A stretch of 12,757 nucleotides of DNA from assembly GCA_026991005.1 (NCBI GenBank), contig JALXCH010000504.1:1-12757 (forward strand), in the 5' to 3' direction. This DNA comes from Calditrichia bacterium (GTDB lineage: Bacteria; Calditrichota; Calditrichia; RBG-13-44-9). A program made the position numbers and the translations under genes. The notes beneath the pieces were generated by a model. It made no database searches, had not been told where the DNA came from, and saw only the letters and a list, made by a program, of their open reading frames with translations. This document shows positions 1 through 7,202 of this stretch, one piece after another. Every line of letters starts with the position of its first letter. Positions within the stretch are counted from its first letter, which is position 1.

Positions 1-758
1 TAGAGAGCGAACTGGTTTTTACCATCGATGCCGATACGGTGGCACAGCCTGAATGGTTAGAGCGCATGGTGAATTATTATGATGAGGAAACCGGGATGGT
101 AGCGGGCCTGGTCACTTTTCGTCCCGAAGCTGAAGAATCGCTTTTCGACAGGTTGCAGACGCTGGAGTTTGCCGGAATTGTTTTTTGTGGTGTGGGTGCG
201 GTTGGAAACAACAATCCCTTAATCTGTAACGGCAGCAATCTGTCCTATCGGCTGGCGGCGTTTCGGGAAGCCGGTGGATACGAAGGTAATTTGCACATTC
301 CCTCTGGCGACGATGATTTGCTGATGCAGAATATTCATCGCCATACGCACTGGAGCATCCGTTATGCTCTGGATCCCAGAACCATTAACTACACCCAGCC
401 TGTTGCCGGAATTGGCGATTTTCTCAATCAACGGGCACGCTGGGCATCGAAGGCGCTGCACTATCCGTCCTGGTGGATGTTTCCTTTTCTATTTGGAATT
501 TATCTCTACTATCTATTGATTGTTCTTTCCCCTCCGCTGGCTTTATTGGGGTTACTTTCGCCGGGGATGTTGCTGGCGGCTCTCGCTTTGAAAACGGTAC
601 CGGAATATTTAATCATTCGCAAAGCGGTGCAAGTGTTGAATCGGAAGGAACTGCTGGTCTATTTTCCTGTTGCTGAGTTTTTTCATGCACCGTATATTTT
701 GTATGTGGGATTACGAGGATTTTTCAATAAATATTCCTGGAAGGACCGGCACAAATGA
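1..758 (+). CDS. Family 2 glycosyltransferase, membrane-associated, C-terminal part (5' end outside window)
   Basis: The reading frame is open from base 3, so the gene begins upstream; the GTG at 39 is internal. The first visible residues contain a DAD motif (residues 9-11 of the fragment), the metal/nucleotide-sugar site of GT-A fold family 2 enzymes. An NGSNLSYR segment follows, then GDDDLL (about 102-107), which holds the acidic acceptor-side residues, then QRARW (about 143-147), the Q-x-x-R-W motif of processive and cellulose-synthase-like GT2 enzymes. Two hydrophobic membrane segments follow (about 160-198) and a shorter amphipathic stretch near the end. The enzyme should transfer sugars from an activated nucleotide donor to a growing glycan or lipid carrier at the cytoplasmic face of the membrane; the sugar cannot be told. 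The stop overlaps the next start (ATGA), so it is translationally coupled to the deacetylase, which suggests both act on one polysaccharide. The family call is firm, the substrate unknown. Confidence 0.9.
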   Translation, partial: ESELVFTIDADTVAQPEWLERMVNYYDEETGMVAGLVTFRPEAEESLFDRLQTLEFAGIVFCGVGAVGNNNPLICNGSNLSYRLAAFREAGGYEGNLHIPSGDDDLLMQNIHRHTHWSIRYALDPRTINYTQPVAGIGDFLNQRARWASKALHYPSWWMFPFLFGIYLYYLLIVLSPPLALLGLLSPGMLLAALALKTVPEYLIIRKAVQVLNRKELLVYFPVAEFFHAPYILYVGLRGFFNKYSWKDRHK

Positions 759-1381
759 TTCTCCATAAATGGCTGGCACGGATCGTTTACCCAACATTCG
801 ATAATCTCCTCTGGCATCTCCCCCGCAGGGAAAAGGTGCTTTATTTAACCTTCGACGATGGTCCTTTCCCGGAAGTGACGCATCAAATTCTTGAAATTCT
901 CAAAAAGTTCCGGGTACCGGCAATATTTTTTCTGTCCGGTACTTCTCTGGAAAAGTACCGAAAGGATGTTCCAAAACTCAACTACCAGGGACATCGGTTG
1001 GCCAATCATGGTTACCAGCACCTGCCGTTGGTTGGGCAATCCGTTGCTGCCCTGCGGCAGGAAATTCAGCGTACCGATCATTTAATCCGGGAACTCATCG
1101 GTCATCCTTCAACCTTGTTCCGCCCGCCTTATGGTTTGTTTGGACCTGCTTTGTTAAAAGTACTGAAGATGTCTCGAAAGGATATGGTGCTCTGGTCTCT
1201 TATGAGCTACGATTTCAGATGGGAAGCGCCAAAAGTTCTGGAATTTTTGAAACAGAATATTCAAAACGGAGATATTCTGGTGTTTCACGACTCGCCACTT
1301 GCTGAGAAAACAACGGTGGCTGTTCTCCCGGAATTTCTGGATTATTGTTTGTCCTCGGGATACCATTTTCGAATCATTTAA
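755..1381 (+). CDS. Polysaccharide deacetylase, NodB/CE4 family
   Basis: This 208-residue protein is essentially a single NodB homology domain. Motif 1 is TFDDGP (32-37) with the catalytic-base and metal Asp pair. Motif 2 is NHGYQH, giving the two metal-binding histidines H85 and H89. Motif 3 is RPPYG (123-127) and the last motif is VFHD with H178. In this family these residues bind Zn2+ or another divalent metal and remove N- or O-acetyl groups from chitin-like, peptidoglycan or exopolysaccharide chains. There is no clear signal peptide. The N-terminus (HKWLARIVYP) is only mildly hydrophobic, so it may act at the inner membrane or in the cytoplasm. The ATG start overlaps the glycosyltransferase stop by 4 nt, which fixes it well. 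The pairing resembles NodC/NodB or PgaC/PgaB logic, chain building plus deacetylation, but that is inferred from context. The substrate is unknown. Confidence 0.93.
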   Translation: MILHKWLARIVYPTFDNLLWHLPRREKVLYLTFDDGPFPEVTHQILEILKKFRVPAIFFLSGTSLEKYRKDVPKLNYQGHRLANHGYQHLPLVGQSVAALRQEIQRTDHLIRELIGHPSTLFRPPYGLFGPALLKVLKMSRKDMVLWSLMSYDFRWEAPKVLEFLKQNIQNGDILVFHDSPLAEKTTVAVLPEFLDYCLSSGYHFRII

Positions 1382-1386
1382 CCGGT

Positions 1387-1391
1387 GGAGG
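1387..1391 (+). promoter_or_regulatory. Shine-Dalgarno that decides the start of the sigma-54 activator
   Basis: A GGAGG (within GGTGGAGGGA) lies 5 nt before the GTG at 1397. The in-frame GTG at 1385 runs into this site and has no purine-rich site of its own, so the later start is preferred. Confidence 0.6.
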
Positions 1392-1396
1392 GAACG

Positions 1397-2743
1397 GTGC
1401 ACAGTATCGCCCTGGCTATTGTGCAGGAAGGTGAACTTCGGGAAGCATTAAGGGAGGTGGGACGCTACTTTGTGGCGCCCATTGAATTTTTAGAGAGCTT
1501 AACCGATATTCCCCGCCTGGATAAACGGAAAAACGTGGGGATTCTAATCCTGGACTACACTCGCTATAACCAGATGAGTTCCCAGGAACGAGATTATTTT
1601 TATCGCTTGAATATCCCTCGCATCATCATTACCGAACGTGATGGGCAGTACTTCATGTTGCCCATTCCCGGGATTACCCGCATTTCGGATACCTCGCGAT
1701 TTTTCACGGAAAAGATTCTTCATCGATTACAGGAGTATTTTCGTCCGGTGCCGGTGGAAACGGTGGATATGGATAAAGAAAAACCGGTATTCTTAACCCG
1801 GAATCGAAAGATGCAGGAAATTTTGAACAATGCCCGGCGCATCGGAAAATACAACACTCAGGTGTTCATTTTAGGGGAGAGCGGCACCGGCAAGGATGTG
1901 CTGGCGCACATTATTCATCTACACAGCAAGCGGCGGGAGTTACCGATGATTAAAGTCAATTGCGCCGCCATCCCGGAGAATCTGCTGGAAACTGAATTGT
2001 TCGGTTACAAAAAAGGAGCATTTACTAACGCCTACGAAGATAAAATCGGCAAAATTCAGATGGCCAATGGAAGTACACTGTTTCTGGATGAGGTGGGGGA
2101 ACTGGCTCCCAATCTTCAGGCGAAATTATTGCGAGTGGTGGAGATGGGGGAGGTGGATATGATTGGTTCGGCGGAGCCAGTGCGGGTGGATGTACGGTTT
2201 ATCTCTGCCACTAATCGGGATATTCGGCGCGAGATTGAACAGGGGAATTTCCGGAGCGATCTGTATTACCGCTTGAATGTGGTAAACTTCCATCTTCTTC
2301 CGCTGCGCGATCGACCGGAGGATGTATCGTTGTTATTTGCTTATTTTGTAGATCAGTTCAAGGCAAAATATCACAAGACCATCGAGAATATCTCTTCGGA
2401 AGTAAACCGTCTTTTGCTGGAGTATCCCTGGCCCGGGAATGCGCGGGAATTGAAACATTTTGCGGAACGACTGGTGCTGAAAATCACCGATTCCCGCCTG
2501 GATCCGGAGGTGGTTCGTCAGGAAATTCAGGATATGGCACAGCTTTCTCGCGAGCTTCCCACCCTGAAATTAACGGAATATCTGGAACATCAGGAAAAAC
2601 AGTACATCCTGAAAATTTTAATCAAGAATGATTTTCGGGTGCTTCAAACGGCTCAGGAACTGGGGGTAAGCCGGGTGAGCCTGTTTCGCAAAATGCGAAA
2701 ATACGGCATTGATGTGCGGCAGTTGAAGCAAAACAAGAGTTGA
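1397..2743 (+). CDS. Sigma-54-dependent transcriptional activator (AAA+ enhancer-binding protein) with atypical N-terminal domain
   Basis: About 448 residues from the GTG at 1397, chosen for its Shine-Dalgarno; GTG 1385 would add four residues. Residues about 1-115 form an alternating alpha/beta domain resembling a response-regulator receiver. One strand ends in LILDY (Asp at about 53), but I see no acidic pair after the first strand (SIALAIVQEG), so phosphorylation is doubtful. The AAA+ domain follows: Walker A GESGTGKD (160-167), Walker B LFLDEVGE (228-235), arginine-finger region FRSDLYYRL (285-293) and WPGNAREL. The sigma-54 contact loop reads GAFTNA (207-212) rather than GAFTGA. The C-terminus (about 408-448) holds a Fis-type helix-turn-helix with TAQELGVSRVSLFRKMRKYGI-like spacing. 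Proteins of this class bind upstream enhancers and use ATP to open sigma-54 promoters. It follows the deacetylase by 15 nt, so it may control surface-polysaccharide genes, though no target site was found here. Confidence 0.92.
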   Translation: MHSIALAIVQEGELREALREVGRYFVAPIEFLESLTDIPRLDKRKNVGILILDYTRYNQMSSQERDYFYRLNIPRIIITERDGQYFMLPIPGITRISDTSRFFTEKILHRLQEYFRPVPVETVDMDKEKPVFLTRNRKMQEILNNARRIGKYNTQVFILGESGTGKDVLAHIIHLHSKRRELPMIKVNCAAIPENLLETELFGYKKGAFTNAYEDKIGKIQMANGSTLFLDEVGELAPNLQAKLLRVVEMGEVDMIGSAEPVRVDVRFISATNRDIRREIEQGNFRSDLYYRLNVVNFHLLPLRDRPEDVSLLFAYFVDQFKAKYHKTIENISSEVNRLLLEYPWPGNARELKHFAERLVLKITDSRLDPEVVRQEIQDMAQLSRELPTLKLTEYLEHQEKQYILKILIKNDFRVLQTAQELGVSRVSLFRKMRKYGIDVRQLKQNKS

Positions 2744-2745
2744 TT

Positions 2746-3603
2746 ATGGAGCTTCGAGCGGTATCCTGCGCTAAAATAAATATCGGGTTACGGATTGTTA
2801 ACCGGCGGGCGGACGGCTATCACAACCTGGAGTCGCTATTCCAGGAAATTGATTGGTGTGATGAAGTGGTTGTACGTCCCCGGAAAGAAGGCGTTCGAAT
2901 TGAAACCAATTTCCCCGAAATTCCTGTTGATGAACGTAATCTTTGTTATCGAGCGTTCGAAGTATTGCGGGAGAAATTTCCAGTATCCGGTGGTGTGGAA
3001 ATCATATTAAAGAAAAAAATACCGCCCGGAGCCGGGTTGGGTGGGGGGAGCAGCAACGCTGCTACCTGTTTAAAAATGTTCAATCAGCTATTCCAGCTAA
3101 ATCTTACCACCGGAGAATTGTTAAAGCTGGCCAGCCGGATTGGCTCGGATGTACCTTTTTTCGTTCTGGGGAAGACCGCTATTGTTAAAGGGCGGGGAGA
3201 GGTGGTGATTCCGGTGCGCTTGCCATTTTCCTTTCAGTGCCTGCTGGTGCTTCCCAAACTTCATATTTCCACTGAATTTATTTACAAAAATTTCGAATTG
3301 CCCTTGACACATTATAGTGACCATGTTAAATTTGATGTCCTTATTTCCGAACTTCGGAAACTGGAGGATTTGAAAGAGAAATTACCGAACGATCTGGAAA
3401 CGGTGGCAGTGCGGTTTTATTCGGAATTAGCCGGAGTTCGGAAGCGGCTGGAAGCCAGTGGTGCCCGGTATGTGAGTTTGAGTGGAAGTGGATCGGCAAT
3501 GTTTGGCTTGTTTCCTCCGGAAGTAACTCTGGAGGCGGTTGCGAAAAAGTTCTTTCCGGAATACCGGGTCGTAGTGGCAAAACCAGTGTTAATTGGGGTG
3601 TAG
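2746..3603 (+). CDS. ispE: 4-diphosphocytidyl-2-C-methyl-D-erythritol kinase
   Basis: A GHMP kinase of 285 residues, the usual family length. IspE phosphorylates the 2-hydroxyl of CDP-methylerythritol with ATP, a cytoplasmic step of the non-mevalonate (MEP) route to isoprenoid precursors. Visible motifs are the N-terminal CAKINIGL with catalytic Lys10, ADGYHNL, the glycine-rich ATP loop PPGAGLGGGSSNAA (about 93-106), GSDVPFF with catalytic Asp135, and the C-terminal SGSGSAMFG. The ATG at 2746 is preferred because AAGAG sits 6 nt before it. The in-frame TTG at 2740 overlaps the previous stop but has no room for a ribosome-binding site. It starts 2 nt after the activator gene, so it is probably co-transcribed. 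Oddly, its last codons and TAG stop lie inside the tRNA-Gln gene, which begins at 3594. Confidence 0.96.
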   Translation: MELRAVSCAKINIGLRIVNRRADGYHNLESLFQEIDWCDEVVVRPRKEGVRIETNFPEIPVDERNLCYRAFEVLREKFPVSGGVEIILKKKIPPGAGLGGGSSNAATCLKMFNQLFQLNLTTGELLKLASRIGSDVPFFVLGKTAIVKGRGEVVIPVRLPFSFQCLLVLPKLHISTEFIYKNFELPLTHYSDHVKFDVLISELRKLEDLKEKLPNDLETVAVRFYSELAGVRKRLEASGARYVSLSGSGSAMFGLFPPEVTLEAVAKKFFPEYRVVVAKPVLIGV

Positions 3604-3668
3604 CCAAGCGGTAAGGCACCGGGTTTTGGTCCCGGCATGCGCAGGTTCGAATCCTGCCACCCCAGCCA
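3594..3668 (+). tRNA. tRNA-Gln (anticodon TTG), CCA encoded
   Basis: A full cloverleaf of 75 nt can be folded by eye. The 7-bp acceptor stem pairs TGGGGTG with CACCCCA. The D arm is GCC/GGC around AAGCGGTAA. The anticodon stem is CCGGG/CCCGG with loop TTTTGGT, giving anticodon TTG for Gln. The variable loop is CATGC, the T arm is GCAGG/CCTGC with TTCGAAT, the discriminator is G, and CCA is encoded. The U1-A72 first pair and the overall sequence match bacterial tRNA-Gln. U8-A9-G10 double as the ispE stop codon. It reads both CAA and, by wobble, CAG. It is probably processed from the ispE transcript and ends just before a terminator. Confidence 0.97.
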
Positions 3669-3685
3669 GTTTTTAATGGTTTGGG

Positions 3686-3715
3686 ATGCAAGTGGTTTTC
3701 TGCTTGCATTTTTTT
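3686..3715 (+). terminator. Rho-independent terminator between tRNA-Gln and rplY
   Basis: ATGCAAG (3686-3692) pairs with CTTGCAT (3703-3709) around a 10-nt loop, followed directly by a run of seven T (3709-3715). It should end the ispE/tRNA transcript. It lies only 24 nt before the rplY start, so it could equally act as an attenuator in the rplY leader. The stem is short and only moderately GC-rich. Confidence 0.72.
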
Positions 3716-3739
3716 AATCATCATTGCTAAGGAGATGAT

Positions 3740-4375
3740 ATGGCAGAAACGGTAGTAAAAGCACAGGTGCGAAAAGAAACCGGAAAAACGGCAGCACGCC
3801 GCTATCGCCGACAGGGGCTAATTCCTGCCGAATATTACACCCACAACAAGGAAAACATGCATTTGTTGCTGGATCGAAAGTCCTTTGAACACATGCTTTC
3901 CGAAGGTCATGGAATTATTTCCCTGGAAATAGAAGGCCAGAAAACACCGGTGCAGTGTTTTATTAAAGACATCCAGTACGACCCCATTACCGGGAATGTT
4001 TTGCATGTGGATTTTCAGGGAGTGCGCAAAGGCGAAAAGATTGTGGTGAATGTGCCCCTGGTTCTAACCGGCACTGCAGCAGGCGTAAAAGCGGGTGGTG
4101 TACTGGAACACATTATCCGGGAACTGGAAGTGGAATGTTTACCCAAAGATCTACCGGAACAACTTGAGTGGGATGTAACCAATATGAAAGTTGGCGATGT
4201 GCTGCGGGTGCAGGATTTGCATTTCGAGAATCTGCGGATTCTGGACGATCCCAACGAGACCATTGCCATTCTGGAAAAGACCCGGGCAGCCGAAGCAGGA
4301 GTGGCTGGCGAAGAGGAAGGTGTTGAAGAAGAAATGAAAGAGCCGGAAGTTATTACGGCCAAAAAAGAAGAATAA
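3740..4375 (+). CDS. rplY: 50S ribosomal protein bL25, long (CTC/TL5) form
   Basis: A 211-residue protein that binds the loop E region of 5S rRNA in the large subunit. Residues about 1-93 are the L25 domain (conserved start with VRKETGK-ARRYRRQGLIPAEYY, then FIKDIQYDPITGNVLHVDF). Residues about 98-185 are the beta-rich CTC/TL5 extension with VPLVLTGTAAGVKAGGVL. The final ~26 residues are a Glu-rich tail ending KKEE, absent from short E. coli-type L25. The ATG is set by AAGGAG at 3729-3734, 5 nt upstream. The usual partner pth follows after 86 nt with no clear terminator between. The prs gene that often precedes rplY is not here. Identity is secure. Confidence 0.95.
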   Translation: MAETVVKAQVRKETGKTAARRYRRQGLIPAEYYTHNKENMHLLLDRKSFEHMLSEGHGIISLEIEGQKTPVQCFIKDIQYDPITGNVLHVDFQGVRKGEKIVVNVPLVLTGTAAGVKAGGVLEHIIRELEVECLPKDLPEQLEWDVTNMKVGDVLRVQDLHFENLRILDDPNETIAILEKTRAAEAGVAGEEEGVEEEMKEPEVITAKKEE

Positions 4376-4461
4376 ACTGAGCCAGGGCTGGCTAAAAACC
4401 AGGCATTTTCTTTTGGCCATCCCGGCATTTGCCCCGGTAACATGACCATAGGCGAGAAAAA

Positions 4462-5034
4462 GTGTTCATTATTGTCGGATTAGGGAATCCCGGAGCTGAA
4501 TACGAAATGACCCGCCACAACGTGGGCTTCATGGTACTGGATGTGCTTGCCAAACGCTGGCACACGGAATTCAAACAGGGGAAAGGAAAATATCTTCAAG
4601 CCTCCTTTCATTTAGAAGGGGAAAAGGTTCTTTTAGTCAAGCCACTTACCTTTATGAATTTAAGTGGACAGGCCGTGCGTGCCGTAATCCACTATTTTAA
4701 TTTTACCGATCTATCCAGACTACTGGTTATTTGCGACGATTTAAATCTTCCGTTTGGCACAATTCGCTTGCGCAGAAGCGGTAGCGATGGGGGACAAAAA
4801 GGGTTGCGTTCCGTTATTCAAGAATTGAATACCGAAGAAATTCCCCGATTACGCATCGGAATTGGAAATGGATTCTCCGATGCCGTTCGGTACGTCCTTT
4901 CACCATTCAGTAAGGAAGAACAAAAATTTTTACCCGAAATTCTGAATTGGGCAGCAGATGCGGTAGAAGTTTTTATTACCGAGGGAATTGAGCGAGCAAT
5001 GAGTAAGTTTAATCGGCATATAATTGAAATTTAA
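4462..5034 (+). CDS. pth: Peptidyl-tRNA hydrolase
   Basis: A 190-residue Pth1-family enzyme that cleaves the ester bond of peptidyl-tRNAs dropped from ribosomes and so recycles tRNA in the cytoplasm. Recognisable residues are N9 in GLGNPG, catalytic H19 in TRHNVGF, N66 in PLTFMNLSG, and D92 in [11 protein letters not shown]. The later loop usually reads GGHNGL; here it is GGQKGL (110-115), so the position of E. coli N114 carries Lys. The GTG start is the only one that keeps the [11 protein letters not shown] terminus; a partial Shine-Dalgarno AGGCGAG lies 5 nt upstream. The 86-nt gap after rplY holds small inverted repeats (AGCCA/TGGCT near 4380) but no convincing terminator. The hppA gene follows 17 nt later, so rplY-pth-hppA is probably one transcript. 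Confidence 0.95.
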   Translation: MFIIVGLGNPGAEYEMTRHNVGFMVLDVLAKRWHTEFKQGKGKYLQASFHLEGEKVLLVKPLTFMNLSGQAVRAVIHYFNFTDLSRLLVICDDLNLPFGTIRLRRSGSDGGQKGLRSVIQELNTEEIPRLRIGIGNGFSDAVRYVLSPFSKEEQKFLPEILNWAADAVEVFITEGIERAMSKFNRHIIEI

Positions 5035-5051
5035 GCGAAGGAGGAATTGCG

Positions 5052-7088
5052 GTGCAGACTCAATTGGCATGGTTAAGTTTAAGTGCTGGACTGCTGGCTT
5101 TGTTGTATGCCTGGTATAAGACGCGCTGGGTGTATCAACAGGATGCCGGAACGGAACGCATGGTGGAAATCAGTACCCATATTCGGGAAGGTGCCATGGC
5201 CTTCCTGAAACGCGAATATAGTGTGTTGTCTATCTTTGTGGTCATTGTTGTTTTATTATTAGCGATTGGAAATACAGGTAGCTTGCGGCTGGTTGCTCTT
5301 TCTTTTGTGGTAGGGGCTACCTGTTCGGGTTTAGCCGGATTTATTGGGATGCGCGTAGCCACCGCTTCCAATGTACGCACCACCAATGCCGCTCGAGAGA
5401 GCCTGAACCGCGCCCTGAAAATTGCTTTTTCCGGTGGTTCGGTGATGGGCATGGGAGTAGTTGGTCTGGGCGTGATTGGTTTAAGTGCTCTCTTTCTTTT
5501 GTACACCAAAATGTTTTCGGTGGAAGGCGATACTCTGCGCCTGGTTGTGCTCCCGATTTTAAGTGGATTTAGTCTGGGAGCCAGTTCCATAGCACTGTTT
5601 GCCCGGGTTGGCGGCGGAATTTACACCAAAGCAGCCGATGTGGGTGCCGACCTGGTCGGGAAGGTGGAAGCTGGCATCCCGGAAGACGATCCCCGCAATC
5701 CTGCCGTGATTGCCGATAACGTGGGAGACAATGTAGGAGATGTGGCGGGAATGGGTGCCGACCTCTTCGAATCCTATGTGGGTTCTATCATCGGTTCCAT
5801 GGTGATTGGCGCGCTGATTGGACTGAACGCCGTGGTGCTGCCACTGATTATTGCGGGTGTGGGAATTGTGGTTTCTATTATTGGAACGCTTTTTGTGCGA
5901 GCAGGGGAGGATTCCAATCCGCAAAGTGCCCTCAATAAAGGAAGTTTTGGGGCAGGAATCATCATGGCCATTCTGGCTTATTTCATCATCAAATATTTCA
6001 TTCCCGGAAGCTTTACCTTGAACGGTTCTCAGTACAATGCCGTAGGAGTCTATTTTGCTCTGGTAGCAGGTTTGGCGGCGGGAATTGCCATTGGGTTAAT
6101 TACGGAATATTTTACTTCCGAATCTCATAAACCGGCGCGGGGAATTGCCCGCGATTCTCAGACCGGCGCTGCAACCAATATTATTTCGGGACTTTCCGTA
6201 GGAATGATGAGCACCGGTCTGCCTATTCTCTTTTTAGCCGCCGCGATTATGATTGCTTATGCCACAGCAGGACTTTACGGTGTCGCCATTTCCGCACTGG
6301 GAATGCTGGCTACAACCGGTATTCAACTGGCTGTGGATGCTTATGGCCCCATTGCCGACAATGCCGGTGGAATTGCCGAAATGTCCCATCTGCCCAAGGA
6401 AGTGCGTTCCCGTACCGATAAACTGGATGCAGTGGGCAACACCACGGCGGCCATCGGAAAGGGATTTGCCATTGGGTCGGCTGCTTTAACCGCCCTGGCC
6501 CTGTTCGCAGCCTTCCAGGAAACCGCCCATCTCAAAACCATCGATGTCACCAATCCCAAAGTGATGGCGGGATTGTTTATTGGTGGCATGCTTCCCTTTG
6601 TCTTCAGTGCTTTTGCCATCCGTGCCGTAGGACGCGCTGCGTTTAATATGATTGAGGAAGTCCGTCGGCAGTTCCGGGAAATCCCCGGTTTGATGGAAGG
6701 AAAAGCAACTGCAGATTACGCCACTTGTGTGGACATTAGCACTCGTGCTGCCATTAAGGAAATGATTATTCCGGGTGTTTCTGCGGTAATCATCCCGGTG
6801 TTGTTCGGATTCTATGATAAAAATATGCTGGGCGGTTTACTGGCCGGGCTTACCGTAAGCGGTGTGCTGATGGCAATTTTCATGGCCAATGCCGGTGGCG
6901 CCTGGGATAATGCTAAAAAATACATCGAAAGCGGTGCTTATGGCGGCAAAGGTTCCGAGCCGCACAAAGCCGCCGTTGTGGGCGATACAGTGGGCGATCC
7001 CTTCAAAGATACCGCCGGGCCTTCCCTGAACATCCTCATTAAGTTGATGTCGGTGGTTTCTCTGGTGATTGCTCCGCTGATTAAATAA
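5052..7088 (+). CDS. hppA: Membrane-bound ion-pumping pyrophosphatase, K+-dependent class
   Basis: A 678-residue, very hydrophobic protein (about 15-16 membrane segments expected) that hydrolyses cytoplasmic pyrophosphate and pumps Na+ and/or H+ out across the membrane. Signatures in order are [11 protein letters not shown] (196-206), [19 protein letters not shown] (212-230), and GADLFES with D237 and gate Glu E240. Next come [10 protein letters not shown] (462-471) and the C-terminal [14 protein letters not shown] and [20 protein letters not shown]. Ala466 and Gly469 in [10 protein letters not shown] are the residues of K+-dependent enzymes; K+-independent H+ pumps have Lys and Thr there. 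Many K+-dependent enzymes pump Na+, but this sequence alone does not settle the ion. The GTG start is set by GAAGGAGG ending 7 nt upstream. It is followed by a strong terminator at 7154. The name hppA is the family label. Confidence 0.96.
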   Translation: MQTQLAWLSLSAGLLALLYAWYKTRWVYQQDAGTERMVEISTHIREGAMAFLKREYSVLSIFVVIVVLLLAIGNTGSLRLVALSFVVGATCSGLAGFIGMRVATASNVRTTNAARESLNRALKIAFSGGSVMGMGVVGLGVIGLSALFLLYTKMFSVEGDTLRLVVLPILSGFSLGASSIALFARVGGGIYTKAADVGADLVGKVEAGIPEDDPRNPAVIADNVGDNVGDVAGMGADLFESYVGSIIGSMVIGALIGLNAVVLPLIIAGVGIVVSIIGTLFVRAGEDSNPQSALNKGSFGAGIIMAILAYFIIKYFIPGSFTLNGSQYNAVGVYFALVAGLAAGIAIGLITEYFTSESHKPARGIARDSQTGAATNIISGLSVGMMSTGLPILFLAAAIMIAYATAGLYGVAISALGMLATTGIQLAVDAYGPIADNAGGIAEMSHLPKEVRSRTDKLDAVGNTTAAIGKGFAIGSAALTALALFAAFQETAHLKTIDVTNPKVMAGLFIGGMLPFVFSAFAIRAVGRAAFNMIEEVRRQFREIPGLMEGKATADYATCVDISTRAAIKEMIIPGVSAVIIPVLFGFYDKNMLGGLLAGLTVSGVLMAIFMANAGGAWDNAKKYIESGAYGGKGSEPHKAAVVGDTVGDPFKDTAGPSLNILIKLMSVVSLVIAPLIK

Positions 7089-7144
7089 ACGGTTCATGAA
7101 TAATAAAAATTTCAAAAAAGGTAGATTTACCAGCAATTTTACCT

Positions 7145-7150
7145 TATATT
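7145..7150 (+). promoter_or_regulatory. Candidate -10 element for the rpsF operon
   Basis: TATATT stands in an AT-rich context (AATTTTACCTTATATTTTGC) that closely resembles the stretch before the helicase gene at 9925. No good -35 match is visible. If real, transcription would begin inside the hppA terminator hairpin, so terminator and promoter would overlap. Confidence 0.3.
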
Positions 7151-7153
7151 TTG

Positions 7154-7179
7154 CGGCCTCTATTACAGAGGCCGTTTTT
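7154..7179 (+). terminator. Strong rho-independent terminator after hppA
   Basis: CGGCCTCT (7154-7161) pairs perfectly with AGAGGCCG (7167-7174) around the loop ATTAC, followed by five T. It separates the rplY-pth-hppA unit from the rpsF operon. Confidence 0.92.
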
Positions 7180-7202
7180 AAATCATAAGTAACCAATAAA
7201 CC

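Noticed and set aside
774..790. TGGCAC followed by GGATCGTTTAC as a possible sigma-54 promoter
   Set aside because: The GC of the -12 element is missing, and the site lies inside the deacetylase coding region.
4380..4440. Inverted repeats between rplY and pth as a terminator
   Set aside because: AGCCA/TGGCT is only 5 bp and is not followed directly by a T run. It is too weak to call, so the operon is taken as continuous.
4756..4773. TGGCACAATTCGCTTGCG inside pth as a possible sigma-54 promoter
   Set aside because: The spacing between the GG and GC elements is two bases too long, and it is internal to a coding gene.
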